From the NCBI GenBank assembly GCA_937981765.1, contig CALJOM010000013.1, positions 1-64,000 of the forward strand: a DNA stretch of 64,000 bases, in the 5' to 3' direction. Both the position numbers and the translations under genes were made by a program. This document shows, piece after piece, positions 57,229 to 64,000 of the stretch; positions within the stretch are counted from its first letter, which is position 1, and each line of letters starts with the position of its first letter. The notes beneath the pieces were generated by a model that saw only the letters and a list, made by a program, of their open reading frames with translations, did not search any database and was not told the DNA's origin. This DNA comes from an uncultured Bacteroidales bacterium (GTDB taxonomy: Bacteria; Bacteroidota; Bacteroidia; Bacteroidales; Salinivirgaceae).

Positions 57229-59076
57229 ATGAAATTTAAAGCACTTGCCATTCTAGCTATTCTACTCCTCAACAGCCCAGTTATGAAAGCATCCCTAATT
57301 CAACGCATAGAACCCGGCAACTGGTGGACCGAAATGACGTTGAACCGTATTCAGATTCTTCTATACGGAGATTCAATAGCACACCTCCCTCTTAGCATGG
57401 AACTATACGAAGGCGTTTCCTTAAATCAGGTACATAAAGCCGAGAGCCCAAATTATCTGTTTTTGGATGTAACTATCAGCCCAAACACAAATCCGGGCAC
57501 AGTGATCTTTCGCATCGGAGCAGAAAAAATAGAATGGCCACTTTACCAACGTCAGCCCAACAGCCGATACCGAAAAGGATTCAATGCCTCCGATGTGGTT
57601 TACCTGCTTTTCCCAGATCGCTTTTGCAACGGAGACCCCTCTAACGATTACATACCCGAATTGGGCGACCGGTTGAACCGTAAAGACCTTTACGCACGCC
57701 ACGGTGGCGATATTCAGGGAATTATCAACAAACTCGATTACCTGAATCAACTCGGCATTACTGCCCTTTGGATTAATCCACTGCTGGAAAACAAACAAGA
57801 GGCTTTCTCGTATCACGGTTACGCCATTACCGACTTTTACAAAGTGGACCCAAGATTTGGGTCGAATGAGCTCTACCGTGCAATGGTGGAACAAGCCAAT
57901 CAACGTGGAATAAAGGTAATTATCGACATGATTTTCAACCACTGCGGAAACAACCACTGGTGGATGAAAGATCTCCCCTTCCGCGACTGGATTAACCAAT
58001 GGCCCGAATTTACTCGAAGCAATTATCGAGGCATAGCCATGATGGATCCACACGCCTCAGAATTTGACCGAAAAAAAATGGCCGACGGTTGGTTTGATCT
58101 CTCCATGCCCGACCTCAACCAACGAAATCCATTCCTGTCTACCTACCTGATACAAAACAGCATTTGGTGGATAGAATACGCCAACCTGAGCGGAATACGC
58201 ATGGATACCTATCCCTATCCCGACAAAAATTTTATGGTACAATGGGCAAAAGCTGTTATGGAAGAATATCCTAATTTCAATATCGTGGGTGAAACCTGGT
58301 TAAACTATCCAGCGTGGGTAGCCTACTGGCAAAAAGATGCACCCAACATCGACGGCTTCAATTCGCACCTGCCTACCGTGATGGACTTCCCGCTAATGTA
58401 TGCCATGGGACGAGCTTTCGACGAAAATTACGGATGGGATACCGGTCTTTCGAGACTTTATGAAATTCTAGCACACGATTTTCTTTACCCCAATCCACTA
58501 AACATCATGATTTTTGCCGACAACCACGACGTAACAAGGTTTCATCGCGAAAAAGACAAATCGCTGGGGCGATTTAAACTCGGCATGGCCTTTTTGCTAA
58601 CCGTGCGAGGAATACCTCAAATTTACTATGGAACCGAGATTTTAATGACCGGCACCGACGAAAACTTCTCCCACGGAAAACTTCGTAAAGATTTTCCAGG
58701 AGGCTGGCCCGACGACACCAAAAACGCCTTTACCTCCCGAGGTCGTACAAAAATGCAAAACGAAGCATGGGATTATCTCCAAAAAATTTTGCAATGGCGA
58801 AAAACTTCAAAAGCCATCCACTATGGTAAATTAACCCACTTTATCCCCGAAGACAACATTTATGTTTACTTCCGCCACACAGAATCCGACAAGGTGATGA
58901 TAATCCTTCATTCCAACTTCACACCAAGGAAACTTGACCTAACCCGCTTTTCCGAACTATTAAGCGGGCACAAAACCGGACACGAAATTATTTCCGGGAA
59001 AACTATCGACCTTACCCAAGATAAACTTCAGCTAGCCCCACGTTCTGCAATGATTATCGAACTTAAACAATTTTAA
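57229..59076 (+). CDS. GH13 amylase of neopullulanase/cyclomaltodextrinase type
   Basis: The 615-residue enzyme has a signal peptide (1-20), a short N-terminal beta domain of the cyclomaltodextrinase N type (about 25-110), the TIM barrel with B domain (about 125-500) and a C-terminal beta domain. The catalytic residues appear in 'GIRMDTYPYP' (nucleophile Asp), 'NIVGETW' (acid/base Glu) and 'FADNHDVTRF' (Asp). 'GGDIQGIINKLDYLNQLGI' is a conserved first strand. It resembles the periplasmic SusA of Bacteroides. Substrates are likely maltodextrins, pullulan or cyclodextrins. The second amylase follows after 10 bases. Confidence 0.93.
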   Translation: MKFKALAILAILLLNSPVMKASLIQRIEPGNWWTEMTLNRIQILLYGDSIAHLPLSMELYEGVSLNQVHKAESPNYLFLDVTISPNTNPGTVIFRIGAEKIEWPLYQRQPNSRYRKGFNASDVVYLLFPDRFCNGDPSNDYIPELGDRLNRKDLYARHGGDIQGIINKLDYLNQLGITALWINPLLENKQEAFSYHGYAITDFYKVDPRFGSNELYRAMVEQANQRGIKVIIDMIFNHCGNNHWWMKDLPFRDWINQWPEFTRSNYRGIAMMDPHASEFDRKKMADGWFDLSMPDLNQRNPFLSTYLIQNSIWWIEYANLSGIRMDTYPYPDKNFMVQWAKAVMEEYPNFNIVGETWLNYPAWVAYWQKDAPNIDGFNSHLPTVMDFPLMYAMGRAFDENYGWDTGLSRLYEILAHDFLYPNPLNIMIFADNHDVTRFHREKDKSLGRFKLGMAFLLTVRGIPQIYYGTEILMTGTDENFSHGKLRKDFPGGWPDDTKNAFTSRGRTKMQNEAWDYLQKILQWRKTSKAIHYGKLTHFIPEDNIYVYFRHTESDKVMIILHSNFTPRKLDLTRFSELLSGHKTGHEIISGKTIDLTQDKLQLAPRSAMIIELKQF

Positions 59077-59086
59077 AACACTCACT

Positions 59087-61456
59087 ATGCGTTGGATAAC
59101 CATCATACTTCTAGTAGCCTTAATTTCCGCATCTTGCGACCATAAAATAAAACATGCACCGGAAACATCCGAAATTATCGGGCTCGCCTATCCTGTTCAA
59201 CTCAGTGTGGACAGCACCTTGGTTTATCTTTCCGATTACCTGCTCAACTGGAAAGACATAACTAAAATACTTTTACCTGTAACCATTTCTCTGAAACATT
59301 CCCCCACAGATTCCACAATTACACTCTATCACGACAACTCCCGCCTTGCCCCCTACGAAATCATGACATTGGTTACCCCAAAAGGCAGATACGACCTTTT
59401 GTTAAAAAAGAGCATGAAAAAGAAAATCGAACTCTACTACAAACCTCAAAAATCCGCGCCCAAACAAGTCCAAATTGCAGGGCAAGTTAACAATTGGAAC
59501 CCCAAAGACTCTCATTTTGAACAACTTCCCGACGGTACGTGGAAAACAGAATTGTGGCTCAATCCGGGGAAATATCACTACCAACTAGTTATCAATGGCA
59601 AATGGATACTCGACCCCAACAATCCGGTGGTAGAAGACAACAACATCGGAGGACAAAATAGTGTGTTAATAATAGAAGGAAGCCATCCTGACAGTCTTCC
59701 CTATATCTTTACACAAAAACCAAAAAAACAAACAGTCATTGTAGGCTTTAACAAGAAACCCACCGTTCTTTACGCATTTTGGGAAAACTACCTTTTAGAC
59801 AACTCTTACATCCGCTGGAAAGAAAATCATTTGGAAATTCTTATTCCGGGAAATGCAGCCAAACCAAAGCGTTCGCATATCAGGATCTTTGCAGCCAACG
59901 AACATGGTTCAGGTAACGACTTGTTGATACCGCTTGAATTTAAAAATCCCGTAACAAAGCCATCGCAGTTAACCCGAAACGACAAGCACACACAAATCTT
60001 GTACTTTCTGATGGTAGACCGTTTTTATAACGGGAATCCGGACAACGACCACCCACTTAACGACCCGGAAGTGCATCCTAAAGCAAACTACATGGGCGGC
60101 GACCTGGTCGGCGTAGCAAAAAAAATTGAAGACGGCTATTTTTCAACCCTAGGCATAAACACCCTCTGGCTATCGCCCATAACCCAAAACCCACTCGATG
60201 CCTGGGGATTATGGCCAAAGCCCCGCACTAAATTCTCAGGATATCACGGTTATTGGCCCATTGCCCTTACAAAAGTAGATTTTAGATTTGGTACCGAACA
60301 GGAACTAAGAAGACTTCTCAATTCCGCCCACCAAGCGGGCATGAACATGCTACTGGATTATGTAGCCAACCATGTACACAAAAACCATCCGGTCTATCAA
60401 ACCAATCCCGACTGGGCTACACCACTCTATCTCCCCGACGGGTCGCTTAACACCGAACGCTGGGACGAATACCGGCTAACCACATGGTTCGACACGTTTC
60501 TTCCAACCCTCGATTTAGAGCGAGCTGAGGTGTACGAACCCATGACCGACTCCGCTCTTTTCTGGCTTACCACATTCGACTTTGACGGATACCGCCACGA
60601 TGCAACCAAACATATTCCCGAAGTATTCTGGCGTCGATTAACTCAAAAAATCAAAAAACACATCCCACAACGTTCTATCTATCAGATTGGAGAAACCTAC
60701 GGCAGCCGCGAATTAATAAGCAGCTATATTGGCAGCGGAATGATGGATGCCCAATTCGATTTCAATCTCTACGATGCCGCTGTAGCCACATTTGCAAAAC
60801 CTGCCTCACATTTTCAGCAGCTTAACAACGCAGTGCAGGAATCGATGAACTATTACGGCTCGTTGCATTTAATGGGCAACATGTCGGGAAATCAAGATAA
60901 ACCCCGCTTTATCTCCCTGGCTTCGGGCGATGTTCGCTTCGACGAGGACTCTAAACTCGCTGGTTGGACCCGCGATATCAAAGTTTCAGACACCCTTGCC
61001 TATCGAAAACTTCAGTTAATGAACGCATTCAACCTAACGATCCCCGGAGTTCCTACCATATATTACGGCGATGAAATAGGCATGCCCGGCGGTAACGACC
61101 CCGATAACCGCAGGATGATGAAATTTACCAATCTTTCGCCCCACGAACAGCAAACGTTCGAAACCACTCGGCAATGGATACACTTGCGCAAAAATCTGCT
61201 ACCACTACAGTATGGCACCTTCAAACCATTGCTGGTAACTGCCGATACCTACGCATTTCTTAGAGAATTTAACGGTCAATCGGTACTTGTTATATTCAAC
61301 AAAGCAGTCCAGGAGTCCGAAATTCATATCGACCTGCCAAAAAATTTGGCTTTAAAACGTATTTCTGAGCAACACAACCTTTCCGCAACTATTGAAAAAG
61401 AAAAACTTCAAACCGCAATTGCTCCATTAAGCGCCGGTTTGGTTGTTCTTCAATAA
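59087..61456 (+). CDS. GH13 amylase lipoprotein with CBM48-type domain
   Basis: The 789-residue enzyme has a lipoprotein signal with lipobox 'ISASC' (Cys17), a beta-rich N-terminal part, a CBM48/glycogen-binding-like domain (about 125-200, 'VQIAGQVNNWNPKDSHFEQL' and 'PGKYHYQLVINGKWILDP'), a GH13 barrel (about 300-700) and a C-terminal beta domain. The catalytic Asp is in 'FDGYRHDATKHIP', the Glu in 'YQIGETYG' and the third Asp in 'MSGNQDKPRF'. It is likely anchored to the outer membrane, where it could cut starch or glycogen-like glucans. It ends in a strong terminator. Confidence 0.92.
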   Translation: MRWITIILLVALISASCDHKIKHAPETSEIIGLAYPVQLSVDSTLVYLSDYLLNWKDITKILLPVTISLKHSPTDSTITLYHDNSRLAPYEIMTLVTPKGRYDLLLKKSMKKKIELYYKPQKSAPKQVQIAGQVNNWNPKDSHFEQLPDGTWKTELWLNPGKYHYQLVINGKWILDPNNPVVEDNNIGGQNSVLIIEGSHPDSLPYIFTQKPKKQTVIVGFNKKPTVLYAFWENYLLDNSYIRWKENHLEILIPGNAAKPKRSHIRIFAANEHGSGNDLLIPLEFKNPVTKPSQLTRNDKHTQILYFLMVDRFYNGNPDNDHPLNDPEVHPKANYMGGDLVGVAKKIEDGYFSTLGINTLWLSPITQNPLDAWGLWPKPRTKFSGYHGYWPIALTKVDFRFGTEQELRRLLNSAHQAGMNMLLDYVANHVHKNHPVYQTNPDWATPLYLPDGSLNTERWDEYRLTTWFDTFLPTLDLERAEVYEPMTDSALFWLTTFDFDGYRHDATKHIPEVFWRRLTQKIKKHIPQRSIYQIGETYGSRELISSYIGSGMMDAQFDFNLYDAAVATFAKPASHFQQLNNAVQESMNYYGSLHLMGNMSGNQDKPRFISLASGDVRFDEDSKLAGWTRDIKVSDTLAYRKLQLMNAFNLTIPGVPTIYYGDEIGMPGGNDPDNRRMMKFTNLSPHEQQTFETTRQWIHLRKNLLPLQYGTFKPLLVTADTYAFLREFNGQSVLVIFNKAVQESEIHIDLPKNLALKRISEQHNLSATIEKEKLQTAIAPLSAGLVVLQ

Positions 61457-61471
61457 TACCTATCTGCTCTA

Positions 61472-61514
61472 CTAAACCCCGAGCCTACGCATATGCTCGG
61501 GGTTTAGGTTTTTT
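61472..61514 (+). terminator. strong terminator of the amylase operon
   Basis: CTAAACCCCGAGC (61472-61484) pairs perfectly with GCTCGGGGTTTAG (61495-61507) around a 10-base loop, followed by GTTTTTT. Confidence 0.92.
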
Positions 61515-61599
61515 CATCCGCTGACAAAACGTGAATTTCTGAATTATCCTATCCCTAATAGATAAAGATAGTCCGGACATGAATAATTTATGAGCCAAA

Positions 61600-61631
61600 T
61601 TTGGCAACCCCGAAAAAAAAATGTATTTTTG
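61600..61631 (+). promoter_or_regulatory. promoter of the pRiA4b ORF-3-like gene
   Basis: TTTG (61600-61603), a 20-base spacer and TATTTTTG (61624-61631) fit the two-part Bacteroidetes promoter. The GTG start at 61645 would leave a leader of only about seven bases. Confidence 0.5.
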
Positions 61632-61644
61632 AGAAAAGTAACAC

Positions 61645-62097
61645 GTGGTGGTTTATCATTTTATACTTTTAAGCGACGAGTCGGATGATTTTGTCTTGGA
61701 GGTTGAGGCTCACGGGCAGAATACTTTCTATGAGTTACACGAAACCATAAGTCAGGCTTTAGGATTTGATAAACACTACCTGGCATCGTTTATTCGTACC
61801 GATAACGACTGGAACCCAATTACCGAAGCCACACTCATCGATATGGATAACTCAGGCTCTTTGCTGATGGAAGATTTGCTTATTGAAGAGTGGTGCAAGA
61901 CCAAAGGCCATCGATTTATCTATCTTTTCGACTATGTATCGGAACGCGGCCTTTTTATGAAATTGGTAAACATTAAGCCTACCATCGAAACTAGAAGTAG
62001 CTACCCAAAAATAATAAAACTTACTGGAGAAATTCCCCCTCAAATTAAACAAGAACGATTTATTGACGATCTGCTCAACACGTTCTCCAAAAATTAG
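61645..62097 (+). CDS. plasmid pRiA4b ORF-3-like protein
   Basis: The 150-residue protein starts with GTG codons (61645 or 61648); no ATG is near. 'DFVLEVEAHGQNTFYELHETISQALGFD' (in part), 'HYLASFIRTDNDW' and 'HRFIYLFDYVSERGLFMKLV' match the pRiA4b ORF-3/TnpR-passenger-like family, small beta-grasp-type proteins with no assigned biochemical role. Its last 4 bases overlap the end of the convergent gene. Confidence 0.75.
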   Translation: MVVYHFILLSDESDDFVLEVEAHGQNTFYELHETISQALGFDKHYLASFIRTDNDWNPITEATLIDMDNSGSLLMEDLLIEEWCKTKGHRFIYLFDYVSERGLFMKLVNIKPTIETRSSYPKIIKLTGEIPPQIKQERFIDDLLNTFSKN

Positions 62098-63149
62098 TTG
62101 ATTTTTTTCCGAAATCCTTTTTTATCAACCAATTCAACAGAAATTTCTCGGTATATACCACTCCTTTCAATATATTCCCCCACCTGCCGCAAACGTTCCA
62201 GTTGTGTAGTATTGCGCCAATGCATGGTATCAACAAAGAAAACAAGCGAATAACTATTCCCAAATTTGGTAAAAATAATATCGAACTTACGCTGGGGGGG
62301 GAAATAATTTTTCAACCGTCCCAAAGCCTGCTTTACAATAGAAAGCTCGTGCTTTGTTACGGCAACATTTACCAACAAGCGTTGCCCCGCAGGCAAAGGA
62401 TGCAGAATAAGTGCGGCCAACTCCCGTTCTAGAGAATCTGAAGGCAGAAACTCGCGGCTCAGAAATCTCTTTTTGCCCGACACTGGATTTGCTAAGACAA
62501 CGTGAATGGGATATTTCAACACATCCTGATAATTCAATTTCAGTTCCAGATACAAAATATCGTTTAACAAAAATAAGTCAGTTCTTGAGTTCACTGAACT
62601 ACTCACCAACTCCAACACATATCCGGCACCGGCGCGATTGAGGTTAATTCTTTCGAGAGACTTTAAAACACTATCGTTCAAATTCTGTAAAAAAACAGCA
62701 ATAGTGTTGACTTCGGCTTCTGCAAGAGAATGGTGATAGAATAACGTTTGACCGTCGGATAATTTAGTTTTTTCAGAGTACTTGAAATTTGGATAGAGAA
62801 GAAAGGGCAATAGCCCAGAAAAAATAGGCAAAATAAATCCAATGAAGACTATTCGATGCGGTATGAAAACCTTACTCCCCACTTTTCCTTTATATCGTTG
62901 GACACTGCTAAGAGTAAGAAGAAAAAAGAGCGGCACAAACAATAACACAAACCAGGAAGATAGAAATTGATACGGAAAAGCTGCTGGCAGAAGGGAGAGC
63001 ATTATTGCAATAGGAATAGCTAATCGTTGTAGCCATAAAGATGATGCAATCTGCGAAGTAATGAAGCCCCACCCCATAAATCCGGATAGAGTTCCTTTGA
63101 CAAGAAGTACCCAATCTTGCCCCCAAATGTTAAAATTTCGGATTCTCAT
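62094..63149 (-). CDS. membrane protein of unknown function with cytosolic or periplasmic C-terminal domain
   Basis: The 351-residue protein has four predicted transmembrane segments in the first 130 residues (about 10-32, 42-58, 62-82, 104-124) and then a 220-residue soluble region. I do not recognise a family. The soluble part has repeated hydrophobic strands ('LYLELKLNYQDVLKYPIHVVLANP', 'RLLVNVAVTKHELSIV') and no enzyme motif that I can see. It lies 2 bases after the DUF456 gene and is probably co-transcribed. Confidence 0.6.
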   Translation of the reverse strand: MRIRNFNIWGQDWVLLVKGTLSGFMGWGFITSQIASSLWLQRLAIPIAIMLSLLPAAFPYQFLSSWFVLLFVPLFFLLTLSSVQRYKGKVGSKVFIPHRIVFIGFILPIFSGLLPFLLYPNFKYSEKTKLSDGQTLFYHHSLAEAEVNTIAVFLQNLNDSVLKSLERINLNRAGAGYVLELVSSSVNSRTDLFLLNDILYLELKLNYQDVLKYPIHVVLANPVSGKKRFLSREFLPSDSLERELAALILHPLPAGQRLLVNVAVTKHELSIVKQALGRLKNYFPPQRKFDIIFTKFGNSYSLVFFVDTMHWRNTTQLERLRQVGEYIERSGIYREISVELVDKKGFRKKIN

Positions 63150-63151
63150 TC

Positions 63152-63649
63152 CTAAAATTCAAAGGTTGAAACATACTTAAGGAATATCCATGCCATATAA
63201 CCTGTGAGAATAAGTTTTGCCACCATTCCAATCAGAATTCCGAGCCATGCAGCACACCCTCCTTTTAAAGCCGAACTGGTTAAACCCGACTCGGTAAATT
63301 CTCCAATGAATGCCCCTAAAAAAGGACCTAAAATAATACCTAACGGTGGAATAAATAACCCAACAACTAAGCCCACCAAAGCCCCCACAACAGCACTTTT
63401 TGACACTCCAGCACGTTTAACCATCCACGATGGAAGCAGATAGTCGAGCGCTGTAACCAGAATTGTTAATCCAAACAAATTCCACAGCAGAGTATTGTCG
63501 ATATTAACAATCCCAAAGGCTTCCAGAATAACTAATCCTAAAAATGCAAATGGTGGGCCGGGTAATACAGGCACAATACAACCTATAAAACCCAAAAGAA
63601 TTAAAACAGCCGAAACCACCAACCATAAAATTTCCGCATTTGTATTCAT
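63152..63649 (-). CDS. DUF456 membrane protein
   Basis: The 165-residue protein shows the DUF456 pattern: 'LLGFIGCIVPVLPGPPFAFLGLVI', then 'LVGLVVGLFIPPLGIILGPFLGAFIGE' (in part) and a C-terminal helix. It is a small glycine- and proline-rich membrane protein of unknown function, with about four helices. It overlaps the upstream gene by 4 bases (ATGA type). Confidence 0.85.
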   Translation of the reverse strand: MNTNAEILWLVVSAVLILLGFIGCIVPVLPGPPFAFLGLVILEAFGIVNIDNTLLWNLFGLTILVTALDYLLPSWMVKRAGVSKSAVVGALVGLVVGLFIPPLGIILGPFLGAFIGEFTESGLTSSALKGGCAAWLGILIGMVAKLILTGYMAWIFLKYVSTFEF

Positions 63650-64000
63650 TTTGTGTAATTTATAATAAAAGTCCCTATAATGGAAGGTATTACAAGATTA
63701 ATAACCCAAAGCCACAACACCGAAATCATAACCGCTGTGGTCTCAGTGGTTAAATATTCAAAAAACACCATTGCTAAAGTTGTGCGCGTAATAGGTTCTG
63801 CAAGGGTTAATACAGGTAACAAGGCCATTAAAAAATAGGTCAATGCCATTCCTAAAAACACCTGAGATAACGACAGACTGAGACCAAATATTTTGGTTAT
63901 AATCCAGAACTGAATTATAAAAACAAAGTAACGCAAAATGCTCAGTAGCAGCAGGAAAAAAGCTGTTCGCAAGGAAAAACGTCGTAGAAAGGTATTAATT
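63646..64000 (-). CDS. flippase-like (lysylphosphatidylglycerol synthase TM) family protein, C-terminal part
   Basis: The frame stays open to the right edge, so this is the 3' part of a longer gene (118 codons seen; the edge codon is incomplete). The visible residues form several transmembrane helices, with 'SILRYFVFIIQFWIITKIFG' and 'ALTYFLMALLPVLTLAEP' matching the C-terminal half of Bacteroidetes flippase-like membrane proteins of the lysylphosphatidylglycerol synthase TM family. A TTG at 63972 is not a credible start. It is the first gene of the three-gene run ending at 62094. Confidence 0.7.
   Translation of the reverse strand, partial: INTFLRRFSLRTAFFLLLLSILRYFVFIIQFWIITKIFGLSLSLSQVFLGMALTYFLMALLPVLTLAEPITRTTLAMVFFEYLTTETTAVMISVLWLWVINLVIPSIIGTFIINYTK

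Noticed and set aside
1..64000. tRNA, rRNA and CRISPR arrays
   Set aside because: No cloverleaf-like stretch, rRNA segment or regularly spaced repeat was found by eye in the intergenic regions; a covariance-model scan could still find a small RNA.

Overview
The window reads as chromosomal DNA of an anaerobic or microaerophilic Gram-negative member of the Bacteroidetes, most likely a Bacteroidales/Marinilabiliales-type organism. Four things point this way. The order nusB - DUF1573 lipoprotein - yajC - ybbR - coaE is typical of the phylum. NusB and Rho are long, with the large disordered N-terminal part seen in Bacteroidetes Rho. Many genes have the phylum's -7 promoter box TAnnTTTG a short way upstream of the start. 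Energy and DNA metabolism look anaerobic: a homodimeric pyruvate:ferredoxin oxidoreductase and a B12-dependent class II ribonucleotide reductase. No tRNA, rRNA or CRISPR array was seen.

Layout. 1-95: the beginning of an IS30-type transposase running off the left edge. 0.3-5.8 kb: housekeeping and conserved genes (HD protein, a dihydroorotate-dehydrogenase-like protein, an orphan LytTR regulator, lepA, a two-domain VOC protein). 6-10.5 kb: a signalling block (CheW, a chemoreceptor, a hybrid kinase) preceded by a tandem pair of Crp/Fnr-like palindromes. 10.5-16.8 kb: nrdJ, waaA with an outer-membrane protein gene, gcvH, and an RlpA/SPOR protein. 16.8-21.1 kb: a standalone bacteriohemerythrin, a chemoreceptor with a fused C-terminal hemerythrin domain, and a second 4HB-type chemoreceptor. 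21.5-27 kb: nifJ and rho. 27-33 kb: the nusB-to-coaE operon and neighbours. 33-37.6 kb: a flavin reductase, lemA and the trkA-trkH potassium uptake operon. 37.6-48.8 kb: dnaB, pnp, rpsO and a six-gene operon (PUR protein, nfo, abgT, SDR, serS, ruvC). 48.9-53.1 kb: a glucokinase-type ROK gene in one run with the three AmmeMemoRadiSam genes (AMMECR1, radical SAM, MEMO) and trmN6. 53.3-61.5 kb: a Cache/PAS sensor kinase, then an operon of a sugar MFS transporter and two exported GH13 amylases. 61.6-64 kb: a small pRiA4b ORF-3-like protein and a convergent run of three membrane proteins, the last one cut by the right edge.

How the genes fit together. The hemerythrin proteins, the chemoreceptors and CheW suggest oxygen-linked behaviour in a cell whose central carbon enzyme (NifJ) belongs to an oxygen-sensitive family; cheA, cheY, cheR and cheB are not in the window and must be elsewhere if the pathway works. 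The two amylases, the disaccharide-type transporter and the divergent ROK kinase form a plausible alpha-glucan route (outer-surface and periplasmic cleavage, uptake, phosphorylation) that lacks SusC/SusD homologues here. The AmmeMemoRadiSam trio is the best candidate for an incompletely understood system: three families that recur together, here packed tightly behind a sugar kinase gene.
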